A DNA stretch of 43,806 bases from Nitrospira japonica (GTDB taxonomy: Bacteria; Nitrospirota; Thermodesulfovibrionia; Thermodesulfovibrionales; SM23-35). Made by a program: the position numbers and the translations under genes. Below, one piece after another: positions 1 through 7,602 of the stretch. The DNA is taken from positions 1 to 43,806 of the forward strand of contig DYFC01000055.1 in NCBI GenBank assembly GCA_020725385.1. Reading direction: 5' to 3'. The notes below the pieces were generated by a model. That model saw only the letters and a program-made list of their open reading frames with translations. It did not search any database and was not told where the DNA came from. The first letter of the stretch is position 1. Each line of letters starts with the position of its first letter.

Positions 1-117
1 AATATTACTAAGCTACAAAATAAACTTATGGGATTGGTTACATCAAAAAACAATATAAAAAAGAAAGGTAATTTCGTTTATAATTTTAATGAGGCAACAG
101 AGAAACTTTTCGTTTAG
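1..117 (+). CDS. Transposase C-terminus (partial, 38 residues)
   Basis: The open frame runs from the window edge to TAG at 115-117. Its residues resemble the end of the complete transposase at 17006-18268: both contain ITKLQNKL near the start and NFVYNFNEAT near the end. It is therefore the 3' end of a DDE (integrase-core) transposase of the same family but a different subtype, since the last residues differ. The catalytic part lies outside the window. Confidence 0.75.
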   Translation, partial: NITKLQNKLMGLVTSKNNIKKKGNFVYNFNEATEKLFV

Positions 118-139
118 ATTTTTATGTGAGGCAACAGGT
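1..139 (+). mobile_element. 3' end of an insertion sequence, truncated by the window edge
   Basis: The first 117 bases are the tail of a transposase gene and the following bases end in the motif GTGAGGCAAC near 127-135. A second copy of the motif (GAGGCAAC) lies 35-40 bases further in, inside the coding end. The same two-motif arrangement closes the complete element at 16798-18290. A nearly identical copy (one C/T difference over about 60 bases) lies in opposite orientation at 43741-43806. Both copies share a few bases (AGGTA) after GAGGCAAC, so the exact boundary is uncertain and may run to 140. Confidence 0.8.
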
Positions 140-240
140 AGAATACCAGAATTCTATTATATTTAAAACACGGGGTGAAGGAAAACAACAAACCAAACAT
201 ATGTATAGCAATTCTGTTTTTTATGGAGTATTATAAAAAT

Positions 241-672
241 ATGTTAAACACTCAGAAAAACATTCCGAGTTCAATTGATCTCGAAAGAGCCGAGAGGCTC
301 AGGGAAGTTTTTGAAATACTCGGTGATTTAAATGACAGCGTGCCTGTTATTGTAGAAGGGAAAAAAGATGAGTCAGCTTTGAGGGAACTCGGGCTTAATG
401 GCGAAATTATTAAACTTCATGCAGGGAAAAATTTATACGATTTTTGTGATGATATTCTAAGAAAGTTCAACAGGGTTATCCTGCTACTCGACTGGGATAG
501 AAGAGGCGAAGAATTGTGCAAATCTCTTTCAAAATATTTAAAGGGCCATTATGAGGAATTTTCTTCTTTCAGGGAACTTTTAAAAATTTTATGTCAGAAG
601 GAAATCTATGCAATTGAAGGCATTCCAAAACTTCTTAAAAGGCTCGAAGGAAACGAAGGACCTTGGCAGTAA
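241..672 (+). CDS. Small Toprim-domain protein
   Basis: About 143 residues, mostly a Toprim fold. VIVEGKKDESALRELG supplies the conserved glutamate, and ILLLDWDRRGEEL supplies the DxD acidic pair that binds Mg2+. Toprim domains occur in primases, topoisomerases, OLD nucleases and RecR, and stand-alone small versions of unknown role are common. I start at ATG 241 because GGAG lies 12 bases upstream. GTG 175 and ATG 223 are in frame, but the extra residues do not look like domain sequence. The 3' end overlaps yraN by 65 bases in another frame, so the two are probably co-transcribed and both may act on nucleic acids. The exact substrate cannot be told. Confidence 0.7.
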   Translation: MLNTQKNIPSSIDLERAERLREVFEILGDLNDSVPVIVEGKKDESALRELGLNGEIIKLHAGKNLYDFCDDILRKFNRVILLLDWDRRGEELCKSLSKYLKGHYEEFSSFRELLKILCQKEIYAIEGIPKLLKRLEGNEGPWQ

Positions 673-1003
673 AGGCGAGGATATTGCCACAAGTTATCTG
701 AAGAAAAAAGGCTATCGAATAATAGCAAGAAACTATAAAACAAGTTCGGGCGAGATTGATATTATTGCGGAAGATAGAGAGACTATAGTCTTCATTGAAG
801 TAAAAACAAGAGCGGATTATTCTTTTGGTTATCCATATGAAGCAGTTCATTACAAGAAACGTCAGAAATTAAAGAATCTTGCTTTGTTGTATATGAAGAA
901 AATAGGCAGGGAAGTTCCCGTAAGATTTGATGTTCTAAGCATAATGCAGAATCATAAAGGCAGGTTTGAGATAGAACACATCACAGATGCATTCGAAGTA
1001 TAG
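608..1003 (+). CDS. yraN: YraN/UPF0102 family endonuclease-like protein
   Basis: 131 residues, the usual length of UPF0102. LGSKGEDIA and YLKKKGYRIIARNYK match the family opening. The PD-(D/E)XK-type core is visible as GEIDIIAED followed by FIEVKTR, as in Holliday-junction-resolvase-like nucleases. The gene starts inside the upstream Toprim gene and ends 10 bases before the stop of convergent phoU. The start at ATG 608 is uncertain, because family members often begin just before the LGxxGE motif and this start gives about 18 extra residues. The cellular role of YraN is poorly known, and a DNA or RNA processing role is inferred from the fold. Confidence 0.85.
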   Translation: MQLKAFQNFLKGSKETKDLGSKGEDIATSYLKKKGYRIIARNYKTSSGEIDIIAEDRETIVFIEVKTRADYSFGYPYEAVHYKKRQKLKNLALLYMKKIGREVPVRFDVLSIMQNHKGRFEIEHITDAFEV

Positions 1004-1013
1004 AAATCCTATA

Positions 1014-1670
1014 TCATGTAATCTCTGTGTGTCTTATCATTTTACCCTTGCACATGTAAATAATCATTTCACAGATATTTGTAGCGTGATCTGCTATTCT
1101 CTCAAGGTACTTCGCTATGTAGGTTCTTTTAACCGCCACAGGAATATTTTTAGGATCCTTTATCATAAAGGCAAGTAGTTCCTCAAAGTTTTTTACTGTA
1201 AGCTCATCAACCTCATCATCTCTTTTAATAACTTCATATGGAAGTCTTGAACAGCCGGTAACGAATGAGTCAAGTGAATCCCGGACCATTGATTGTGTAA
1301 TTTCTGCCATTTTTGGTATGTTCACAAAAGGTTTCAATTGTGGTTCCTGATTAAGCTCAATGGCTCTTTCAGCTATGTTTACTGCGAGGTCACCCATTCT
1401 TTCGAGATCTGTTGTTATTTTCATCGCAGTTGTAATTAATCTTAAATCCCTTGCCATTGGTTGTCTGAGAGCAATAAGCCTTACACATTCTTCATCGATT
1501 TTAACATCAAGAGCATTTACCAGATGGTCTCTTTTAATAACCTGCTTTGCAAGTTCGGTGTCCCTCTCAACAAGCGATTTAACAGAATCACGTATAGCAT
1601 TCTCGACCATATACCCGAGTTTGAGAATGTTTTCCCTTAATTCATTCAATTCATTTTCAAAAATAGACAT
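1014..1670 (-). CDS. phoU: Phosphate signalling regulator PhoU
   Basis: 218 residues forming the typical duplicated three-helix PhoU repeat. The metal-binding acidic segments are visible (DLERMGDLAVNIAE in the first repeat, YLERIADHATNICE in the second). PhoU sits on the membrane between the Pst transporter and the PhoR kinase and keeps the Pho response off when phosphate is plentiful. It is the last gene of the pst operon: its ATG overlaps the pstB stop by one base, so translation is probably coupled. The cognate PhoR and PhoB are encoded at 12461-14934. Confidence 0.95.
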   Translation of the reverse strand: MSIFENELNELRENILKLGYMVENAIRDSVKSLVERDTELAKQVIKRDHLVNALDVKIDEECVRLIALRQPMARDLRLITTAMKITTDLERMGDLAVNIAERAIELNQEPQLKPFVNIPKMAEITQSMVRDSLDSFVTGCSRLPYEVIKRDDEVDELTVKNFEELLAFMIKDPKNIPVAVKRTYIAKYLERIADHATNICEMIIYMCKGKMIRHTEIT

Positions 1671-2434
1671 TATCCAAATCTCCCTGTAATATATTCTTCT
1701 GTTAACTTATTAGCAGGATTCACAAAAATAGTATCGGTATTTCCGAATTCAATCAATTCACCAAGATACATAAAGGCAGTATAATGTGATATTCTTGCTG
1801 CCTGCTGCATGTTATGGGTTACTATTACTATAGTAACAGTTTTCTGTAATTCCTGTAGAAGATTTTCAATATGTGCTGTAGATATCGGGTCAAGAGCAGA
1901 TGTAGGCTCATCGAAAAGTATCACTTCCGGTTGTTGTGCAAGCGAACGGGCAATGCAAAGTCTTTGCATCTGTCCGCCTGACAGGCTTAACCCTGAATCA
2001 TTCAATTTGTCTTTAACTTCTTTCCATAGATCAGCTTTTATCAAAGCTTGCTCGACTATCTCATCAAGAGCGCTTTTCTTTTTTATTCCACGAAGCTTTG
2101 GACCATATGCTACATTTTCATATACTGAACTCGGAAAAGGATTGGGTTTTTGGAAAACCATTCCTACCCTCCGCCTTAATTCAATTACATCTGTATTTTT
2201 ATCGTAAATGTCGATATTATGAAAAAGCATTTGACCTGATGTCCTCGAAGAAGTTATAAGATCATTCATTCTATTCATCGCTCTAAGCAATGTAGATTTT
2301 CCACAGCCTGAAGGACCTATAATGGCAGTTATTCTATTGCTGCTTATATTTAAATTAACATCTTTAACTGCCTGAAAATCTCCATACCATACATTGAAGT
2401 TTTTTATCTCAAAAATATTTTTTTCTTCTACCAT
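1670..2434 (-). CDS. pstB: Phosphate ABC transporter ATP-binding protein PstB
   Basis: 254 residues, the usual PstB length. Walker A is GPSGCGKST near residue 40, the signature is LSGGQMQRL, Walker B is [12 protein letters not shown], and the H-loop is VTHNMQQ. PstB is the cytoplasmic ATPase that drives phosphate import through PstC and PstA. The gene overlaps pstA by 7 bases and phoU by 1, as expected for an operon read as one message. Confidence 0.96.
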   Translation of the reverse strand: MVEEKNIFEIKNFNVWYGDFQAVKDVNLNISSNRITAIIGPSGCGKSTLLRAMNRMNDLITSSRTSGQMLFHNIDIYDKNTDVIELRRRVGMVFQKPNPFPSSVYENVAYGPKLRGIKKKSALDEIVEQALIKADLWKEVKDKLNDSGLSLSGGQMQRLCIARSLAQQPEVILFDEPTSALDPISTAHIENLLQELQKTVTIVIVTHNMQQAARISHYTAFMYLGELIEFGNTDTIFVNPANKLTEEYITGRFG

Positions 2435-3327
2435 GCTCTCTTTTTTCTCTGTTTTAATCTCAAGATTATTCCGAGAAGATTCATTGCAAGAACTATGACA
2501 ATTAATACAAGCGCTGTACCATACTGAATCGGCCTTGTTTCTTCAATATGCGTCCCGGCAGTGGCAAGCACATAAATGTGATAGGGCAATGCCATAACCG
2601 GTTCAAAAACAGAACGTGGAACTCCCGGGCTGAAAAAGGCTGCTGCTGTAAACATAATAGGCGCTGTTTCACCCGAAACTTTTGCCGTACCAAGTATTGC
2701 TCCTGTAAGAATTCCCGGCATAGCTGTTGGCAGCACAACTTTCCATATAGTCTGCCATTTTGTTGCTCCACATGCAAGAGATGCTTCCTTGAAACTATAT
2801 GGCACTGCTTTCAAAGCTTCCTCTGATGTAGAAATAATATAAGGCAATATCATTATGGCAAGAGTCATTGAACCGGCAAGAAGACTCGTACCGAAGTTTA
2901 GCATAACCACAAAAACTCCAAGACCAAATAAACCAAAAACAACAGATGGTACTCCCGCAAGGGTATAAATAGACATCATTACTGACTTAAGCATGACCCC
3001 GGGTTTTGAGTACTCTGCAAGAAAAATAGCTGTTATTACTCCAACAGGTATAACAAGAACCATACATAAAATTGTAAGCAAGATTGTGCCCATAATTACC
3101 GGGAAAATTCCTCCCTTTGTCATAGCATCTATTGGTGGTTCTGTTATAAATTCCCAGCTTAATACCTGAAATCCGTTATAAAAAACAAAGGATAGAATGA
3201 GAAATAATGTAATAGCTCCTGAAAAACCCAGTGTTCTTATTAAAGAAAGAAAAAAACCCTGTTTAATATTCAACTTTCTTTTACAGGCAAGCTCAAATGG
3301 TTTATTCATATTTTCGATCGTATGCAT
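2428..3327 (-). CDS. pstA: Phosphate ABC transporter permease PstA
   Basis: 299 residues with about six hydrophobic segments and a cytoplasmic EAA loop ([20 protein letters not shown]) that contacts PstB. A 35-residue cytoplasmic N-terminus precedes the first membrane segment. The gene follows pstC with abutting ends and overlaps pstB. PstA and PstC together form the inner-membrane channel for phosphate. Confidence 0.94.
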   Translation of the reverse strand: MHTIENMNKPFELACKRKLNIKQGFFLSLIRTLGFSGAITLFLILSFVFYNGFQVLSWEFITEPPIDAMTKGGIFPVIMGTILLTILCMVLVIPVGVITAIFLAEYSKPGVMLKSVMMSIYTLAGVPSVVFGLFGLGVFVVMLNFGTSLLAGSMTLAIMILPYIISTSEEALKAVPYSFKEASLACGATKWQTIWKVVLPTAMPGILTGAILGTAKVSGETAPIMFTAAAFFSPGVPRSVFEPVMALPYHIYVLATAGTHIEETRPIQYGTALVLIVIVLAMNLLGIILRLKQRKKRAW

Positions 3328-4313
3328 TAGACTTTCTCACCTATCCTGACACTCCGATATTTTCTTGAAATGAAATCCGAAATCATACTCAAAACAAAAG
3401 TAATTAGAAAAAGAATTGCACCAACACCAAACAAAGCGTGATAGTGGAGACTTTTATAAGGAGCTTCTGCCATTTCTGCGGCAATAGCAGCAGGCATCGG
3501 TCGGGCAGCATCAAAAATCCAGTGAGGCACTACCGCTGCACCTCCGGCAACCATGAGGACAATCATTGTTTCTCCAATAATTGTCCCAATCCCGAGAATT
3601 ACAGCAACACTCAAGCCTGAAACAGATGCCGGTATTACAACCTTCCAGATTGTATGCCACTTATCAGCACCTAATGAATATGACGCTTCTCTATAAGTAC
3701 GGGGAACTGCTGTCAATGCATCTTCAGCAATACTTGCGATAACAGGAATTGCCCTTACCGTGAGCATTAAAGATGCAGTGGTAATATTCAAGCCTGAAGC
3801 AATAAATAGTTTGTCATAACAAAAATCAGCAAGTGTTGTTGATATAAACGGCAGATTTGTATTTCTTAACATTTCAGGCAATTTTTCCGAAAGTATTGGA
3901 GAGAGCCAGTTTGAAAGAATTGGTGCTATTATAACCATTCCGAAAAAACCAAGCACAACAGACGGAAAACTCGCCAACATTTCAATCAATGGTTTCAAAA
4001 ATTCTTTAACTTTATGATTTGCGACTTCCGCAATATATATAGCAGTCCCCAGCCCGAGAGGTATAGCCATTATAGAAGTTAGTAAAGTCACAGCAATAGT
4101 GCCTGCAATTAAAGGAAACATTCCAAAATCCGGAGGCTCGTGGGTCGGGTACCATTGAGAACCGAAAATTACACGGATTACCCCTTCTTTATAAAAAATA
4201 TAAAAAGCCTCTTTGAAAAGAAAAAATCCTATCAATAGAAGAACTATAACCGACAATAATCCTATTGAGCTTACACTTATTTCAACTAATCTTTCTTTTG
4301 TCTGCCATTTCAT
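3327..4313 (-). CDS. pstC: Phosphate ABC transporter permease PstC
   Basis: 328 residues with about six membrane segments and the permease loop EASYSLGADKWHTIWKVVIP. The long periplasmic insert (residues about 130-190) is normal for PstC. It lies directly upstream of pstA and 91 bases downstream of pstS. That gap holds a strong hairpin, which may lower expression of the membrane genes relative to pstS. Confidence 0.94.
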   Translation of the reverse strand: MKWQTKERLVEISVSSIGLLSVIVLLLIGFFLFKEAFYIFYKEGVIRVIFGSQWYPTHEPPDFGMFPLIAGTIAVTLLTSIMAIPLGLGTAIYIAEVANHKVKEFLKPLIEMLASFPSVVLGFFGMVIIAPILSNWLSPILSEKLPEMLRNTNLPFISTTLADFCYDKLFIASGLNITTASLMLTVRAIPVIASIAEDALTAVPRTYREASYSLGADKWHTIWKVVIPASVSGLSVAVILGIGTIIGETMIVLMVAGGAAVVPHWIFDAARPMPAAIAAEMAEAPYKSLHYHALFGVGAILFLITFVLSMISDFISRKYRSVRIGEKV

Positions 4314-4340
4314 AAATTGAATATATTTATATTAATGAAT

Positions 4341-4385
4341 ATAGGGTACAGGGTATAATATTCATAGTTTATCCCTGTACCCTAT
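4341..4385 (-). promoter_or_regulatory. Hairpin between pstS and pstC
   Basis: Two exact 13-base arms (ATAGGGTACAGGG at 4341-4353, CCCTGTACCCTAT at 4373-4385) are separated by 19 bases. On the coding strand it is followed by AT-rich sequence but no clean run of T, so it is not a classic terminator. Between a binding-protein gene and its permease genes such a structure usually stabilises the upstream message or reduces read-through; that role is inferred. Confidence 0.6.
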
Positions 4386-4404
4386 AGCGTTATTTGAAAA
4401 AATT

Positions 4405-5220
4405 TTAGTTTATACTCACATATTTTACTTCATTAACAACTTTTTGTCCTTCTTTTGAGAGCATGAAATCAATAAACTTTGCTATATTGCCAGCAGGTTT
4501 TCCATTGGTGTACATAAATAATGGTCTTGCAACAGGCCATGAACCATCTCTTACAGTTTTAGGAGATGCTGTTTTTCCATTAACCATAAGAGGTTTAACT
4601 GTCTTATCAAGATAACCTATTCCAATATATCCAATTGCATATTTATTTTTCGCAACAGTCTGAACAGCCTGACCGTTAGATGCAACAAGCAAAGCATCTG
4701 CTCTGACCTTATCACCTTTTAAAACTTTTTCTTCCCAGACTTCATATGTGCCCGAGCTTGTATCCCTTGAAACTACTGATATTGGTCTATTAGGTCCACC
4801 GAGCTCTTTCCAGCTCGTTATCTTACCATTGTAAATATCCCTTAATTGTTCCAGTGTCAAATCTTTTATATTCATTGAAGGATGAACAACCGGAACTATA
4901 CCATCAAGAGCTATTTTATGGCCTGTTAAAACTATGTTTTTATTTTTTGCAGAATCTATCTCTTTTTCCTTTGCCTCACGGGAACTTGTTGCAATATCTG
5001 TAGTGCCATCTATTAAAGCTTTAATACCGGTACCTGAGCCACTTCCTGAAACATAAACTTTAATATTTGGATTTTTCTTCATAAAAACTTCTGCACCTTT
5101 TTGGGCAATCGGTAAAACTGTAGTCGAACCATCAATCCTGATTTCCTCACCGAACGAGGCGCCAGCAAACAATGTCAATAACATAAAAGACATAACCAAA
5201 ATTACTAATTTCTTCATCAC
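4405..5220 (-). CDS. pstS: Phosphate-binding periplasmic protein PstS
   Basis: 271 residues. A signal peptide (MMKKLVILVMSFMLLTLFAG, cleaved near ASFGEE) targets it to the periplasm. Phosphate-contacting motifs are IDGSTTVLPIA near residue 30 and SGSGSGTGIKAL near residue 60, with RDTSSGTYE in the second lobe. The length fits the shorter PstS class of anaerobes and Gram-positives. It is the first gene of the pst operon, with GGAGG a few bases before ATG 5220 and a four-repeat Pho box upstream. Confidence 0.95.
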   Translation of the reverse strand: MMKKLVILVMSFMLLTLFAGASFGEEIRIDGSTTVLPIAQKGAEVFMKKNPNIKVYVSGSGSGTGIKALIDGTTDIATSSREAKEKEIDSAKNKNIVLTGHKIALDGIVPVVHPSMNIKDLTLEQLRDIYNGKITSWKELGGPNRPISVVSRDTSSGTYEVWEEKVLKGDKVRADALLVASNGQAVQTVAKNKYAIGYIGIGYLDKTVKPLMVNGKTASPKTVRDGSWPVARPLFMYTNGKPAGNIAKFIDFMLSKEGQKVVNEVKYVSIN

Positions 5221-5251
5221 TTCCTCCTTTTGTTTTACAATACTATCTGTT

Positions 5252-5291
5252 TGTTACATTAATGTTACAACTTTGTTAAGTTTATGTTACA
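5252..5291 (-). promoter_or_regulatory. Pho box (four 7-bp repeats) before pstS
   Basis: Read on the minus strand, TGTAACA, CTTAACA, TGTAACA, TGTAACA start exactly 11 bases apart (plus-strand positions 5285-5291, 5274-5280, 5263-5269, 5252-5258). PhoB dimers bind 7-bp direct repeats with 4-bp spacers, so this is two adjoining Pho boxes. A possible -10 (TAGTAT) follows about 7 bases downstream. The likely activator is the PhoB at 14230-14934. Confidence 0.85.
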
Positions 5292-5591
5292 TTACCACCT
5301 CCCTTTTATTTAAAAATTAGATAAATACTTAGTTAAGACATCAAATACACTGAAAAAACTAAATTTCTTCCAATCATTTTTTAAAGATATTATTATTTTT
5401 TTCATTTCCAATAATTTTATAAATAAGATTGAAAATAAAAAATATTAGGTTCCATCTTAAAAACAAAGAAAATTGTTATTAATATAAAAACAAATGTCAG
5501 AATCGATAAAAAGAAAACCATTTAATTGTAATATAAGAAAACTTTGTTACAGTAATATTAAAAGGTTGTTAAATTAAGAAGAAAAATTATT
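5292..5591. other. Intergenic region without a gene
   Basis: Very AT-rich stretch between the pstS promoter and the leftward operon ending at 5592. I see no coding frame, no tRNA and no clear terminator. A single TTGTTACA at about 5544 resembles one Pho-box half but has no partner at 11-bp spacing. Confidence 0.5.
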
Positions 5592-5777
5592 TTAACATTG
5601 CGTTGTTAAAACCATTCTATCAATTTCGGTTTTATTAATCCTCAGATTATAAAAAGGGCATTTTTTATAACTGGCTTTTTTACAGTATTCTTTTAACTGA
5701 AATTTGCTTGGACAATACATCTTTTCCTGTGCTTTACACATAAAATTGATGAGTTTAATTAGATGCGGGCATTTCAT
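5592..5777 (-). CDS. Small cysteine-rich protein
   Basis: 61 residues with seven cysteines. The order is CP near the N-terminus, then MCKA, YCPS, EYCKK, KKCPFY, and a C-terminal cysteine. This spacing suggests a small zinc or iron-sulfur site. A protein at 7335-7535 has a similar layout, ending in YxxCP(I/F) followed by an aromatic. Its ATG overlaps the stop of the upstream gene (ATGA), so the two are translationally coupled and share the Pho-box-like promoter at 6110-6138. I do not recognise a named family. Confidence 0.6.
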   Translation of the reverse strand: MKCPHLIKLINFMCKAQEKMYCPSKFQLKEYCKKASYKKCPFYNLRINKTEIDRMVLTTQC

Positions 5778-6064
5778 TGTTTTACCTCGAACAATAATTT
5801 CTGGAAACCTGTTTCTGATGATATTTCCTTAATATAATCTAAAATGTCTACATTATTAGGTTCATACCTTATTATTATATTTCCGTTAAAAGGATTAAGA
5901 TGTATATCTTTAATCCCGCAAGAAGACATAAAAGCTGAAGACTTTTTTAAATTTCTATATGAATAATCCCAGGAAAGTTTTTTAACTAAAGGGGCTTCTA
6001 ATCTGACATAACCTAAAATATCATCATGATATATAATTTTATTCTGAGTGGAAAAACTTTTCAT
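5774..6064 (-). CDS. Small HMA-like (heavy-metal-associated fold) protein of unknown function
   Basis: About 96 residues. The middle and C-terminal part (IKDIHLNPFNGNIIIRYEP, then DILDYI) follows the beta-alpha-beta pattern of small HMA-related domains: a GI..I..N...G.I.I.Y core before a final helix. The CxxC metal site of classic HMA domains is absent, leaving only an SCG in the helix before the core. I start at ATG 6064 because GGAGGA lies about 8 bases upstream; an upstream in-frame ATG (6079) overlaps that ribosome site and is less likely. It is first in a two-gene operon behind a Pho-box-like site. Confidence 0.55.
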   Translation of the reverse strand: MKSFSTQNKIIYHDDILGYVRLEAPLVKKLSWDYSYRNLKKSSAFMSSCGIKDIHLNPFNGNIIIRYEPNNVDILDYIKEISSETGFQKLLFEVKQ

Positions 6065-6109
6065 ATAAATTTCCTCCATTTTTTAAATTATCTTATTTAA
6101 CCACTCATA

Positions 6110-6138
6110 CCTTACAGGAATATTACAACTATATTAAA
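6110..6138 (-). promoter_or_regulatory. Pho-box-like repeats before the small two-gene operon
   Basis: On the minus strand TTTAATA, TGTAATA and TGTAAGG start 11 bases apart. The last pair (TGTAATATTCCTGTAAGG) closely resembles the box before arsC and the PhoB consensus of two CTGTnAn units. A possible -10 (TAAGAT/GATAAT) lies about 15-20 bases further on, ahead of the ATG at 6064. Confidence 0.6.
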
Positions 6139-6170
6139 TATTGGTGAAACTTTGAATTAATACGGAAAAA

Positions 6171-6192
6171 GCAAAGAGCTAAGAGCATAGAG
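6171..6192 (+). repeat. Dispersed 22-bp intergenic repeat, copy 1
   Basis: GCAAAGAGCTAAGAGCATAG plus two further bases (AG) is repeated exactly at 6863-6884. A diverged purine-rich relative is seen near 12268-12290. All three lie between genes. Confidence 0.6.
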
Positions 6193-6263
6193 CGAACAAA
6201 ATACCAACATTATTCCGGTTGAATTTTTAATCCAGGGAGATCTGAAGAAAAACGATAGGCTTT

Positions 6264-6611
6264 CTATTTGGAAGAGGTAAGCACCATATCTGATAATTTA
6301 TTTCTGCATGATCTTTTAAGAACATTTTCTCTATTTTCTTTTAATAATTCTTCTATTTCTCTCTCGGCAAGATAACATTTTGCTTCCATTACATTTTTAA
6401 ACTCGGTTTGAACCCATTCCCCTGAAGCATTTAAAGGATTTTTCAAATACACAATCTTTCTGAACTTGTCATATAAAATCTCGGTATTGCTCATGGAAGA
6501 TTTTTCATAACGAAAGTACGGATATAAAAAAGCAAGTGCAACTAATAAAAAACACAATAAGAGTATGAATATCAACATTTTCGTTTTTCTATTTTCAAAG
6601 CTCAGGCTCAT
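6264..6611 (-). CDS. Hypothetical membrane-anchored protein
   Basis: 115 residues. A short basic N-terminus is followed by one strong membrane segment (MLIFILLLCFLLVALAFLY, residues 12-30), then a soluble charged domain of about 80 residues rich in Glu, Lys and Arg. It is probably an inner-membrane protein with its C-terminus outside the cytoplasm or, less likely, a lipid-free signal-anchor protein. I recognise no family. It stands alone between two Pho-linked operons. Its start is ATG 6611. Confidence 0.5.
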   Translation of the reverse strand: MSLSFENRKTKMLIFILLLCFLLVALAFLYPYFRYEKSSMSNTEILYDKFRKIVYLKNPLNASGEWVQTEFKNVMEAKCYLAEREIEELLKENRENVLKRSCRNKLSDMVLTSSK

Positions 6612-6802
6612 AACATCTCATAAGCATTTTTTATACCAGCATTCTATTTACATAACATACTGTTATTATTCGATTTTTATCCAGTAACCACTCGCTTACT
6701 GACAATTTTTGTCAGGCAAAATATGGAAGTTATATGCTTTTATTTATACTGACGAATTTTATGATTAAGACGTTATGTATAGTAGCAAAATTTTAATATT
6801 CC

Positions 6803-6820
6803 TGTAACATTCCTGTGTTA
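6803..6820 (+). promoter_or_regulatory. Pho-box-like site upstream of arsC
   Basis: TGTAACA (6803-6809) and TGTGTTA (6814-6820) start 11 bases apart and each is preceded by C, close to the PhoB consensus CTGTnAn-N4-CTGTnAn. The next units at the same period (TTTAATA at 6792, TAAACTT at 6825) match poorly. It lies about 105 bases before the arsC start. Confidence 0.55.
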
Positions 6821-6862
6821 TCTTTAAACTTATTACAAAAAAATAAATTTAAAGAGCTAAAA

Positions 6863-6884
6863 GCAAAGAGCTAAGAGCATAGAG
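6863..6884 (+). repeat. Dispersed 22-bp intergenic repeat, copy 2
   Basis: Exact copy of 6171-6192, in the same orientation. A shorter partial unit (AAAGAGCTAAAAGC) directly precedes it. It sits in the presumed 5' untranslated leader of arsC. Confidence 0.6.
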
Positions 6885-6925
6885 AAAAAAGTAAAAATTG
6901 ATAATATAAATTCAGGAGGTATTAG

Positions 6926-7333
6926 ATGAAAGTAATGTTTCTTTGTACAGGCAATTCCTGCCGTTCTCAAATGGCAGAAGGATTTGCAAGAGAGCTTGGT
7001 AAAGATAAAATTATTGCTTATAGCGCAGGACTAAATCCTCAGGGGGTCAATCCAAGAGCAGTTGCTGTGATGAAAGAAGCCGGCATTGACATATCTTCAC
7101 AGCAGTCTAAATCTATTGACCCAGAATTATTGAAACAGATGGATATCATAATTACTCTTTGTGATAACGCCGCAGAATCATGCCCTCTTACACCACCAGG
7201 AATAAAAAGAATTCACTGGTCATTGAAAGACCCGGCAAAAGCAGAAGGTACAGAAGAAGAAATCCTGAATGAATTCAGAAAAATTAGAGATGAGATAAAA
7301 TCAAGGATACTTGAGTTGCTTGAAACCGTATAA
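6926..7333 (+). CDS. arsC: Thioredoxin-coupled arsenate reductase, LMW-phosphatase type
   Basis: 135 residues of the low-molecular-weight tyrosine phosphatase fold. The phosphate-binding loop is CTGNSCR with C7 and R13. C79 and C86 in CDNAAESC keep the seven-residue spacing of C82/C89 in the pI258 ArsC, and C7 matches its C10 at the same offset of three. HWSLKDPA carries the usual catalytic Asp (D102). These three cysteines indicate the disulfide-relay arsenate reductase rather than a plain phosphatase. A good AGGAGG ribosome site precedes ATG 6926. No arsenite pump or ArsR lies nearby. The context is phosphate scavenging, where arsenate would be imported by Pst. Confidence 0.9.
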   Translation: MKVMFLCTGNSCRSQMAEGFARELGKDKIIAYSAGLNPQGVNPRAVAVMKEAGIDISSQQSKSIDPELLKQMDIIITLCDNAAESCPLTPPGIKRIHWSLKDPAKAEGTEEEILNEFRKIRDEIKSRILELLETV

Positions 7334-7334
7334 A

Positions 7335-7535
7335 TTAAAACTTTTTTCTTAATATCTTTGCAAGGAATATCGGACATTCATCATAGTTATCGGTATTGCA
7401 GCATATTTCTTCTTTTTGCGAATCAAGCACCATTGATGATAAGGATGCTATACAAACGCTGAATTCGTTGTAAGGGCAGGATATGCTATTCATTATGGTT
7501 TCTGGATTTTTCTGACTGATTGTTTCTATGTTCAT
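7335..7535 (-). CDS. Small cysteine-rich protein
   Basis: About 66 residues. CP near the middle, a further Cys, then CC and a closing DECPIF give five cysteines in an order resembling the 61-residue protein at 5592-5777. I start at the internal ATG 7535 because AGAGGTG lies just upstream; the longer frame to 7610 adds an unlikely hydrophobic N-terminus. The spacing suggests a metal or redox site. No family name is recognised. It lies between convergent arsC and the glycosyltransferase gene, 67 bases downstream of the latter on the same strand. Confidence 0.6.
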   Translation of the reverse strand: MNIETISQKNPETIMNSISCPYNEFSVCIASLSSMVLDSQKEEICCNTDNYDECPIFLAKILRKKF

Positions 7536-7602
7536 AATCACCTCTTTATAGAAAGATAACAAATAAATATTACACGATGATGAAAACCATATTAAATTTA
7601 TA

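Larger units (their letters stand above)
6612..6925. other. Divergent intergenic region
   Basis: 314 bases between the leftward membrane protein and rightward arsC. It contains the Pho-box-like site at 6803-6820, copy 2 of the 22-bp repeat (6863-6884) in the arsC leader, and a GACAATTTTTGTC dyad near 6701-6713. I see no coding frame. Confidence 0.5.

Noticed and set aside
6701..6713. GACAATTTTTGTC dyad as a terminator
   Set aside because: The stem is only about 5 bases and it lies upstream of both divergent genes, not at a gene end.
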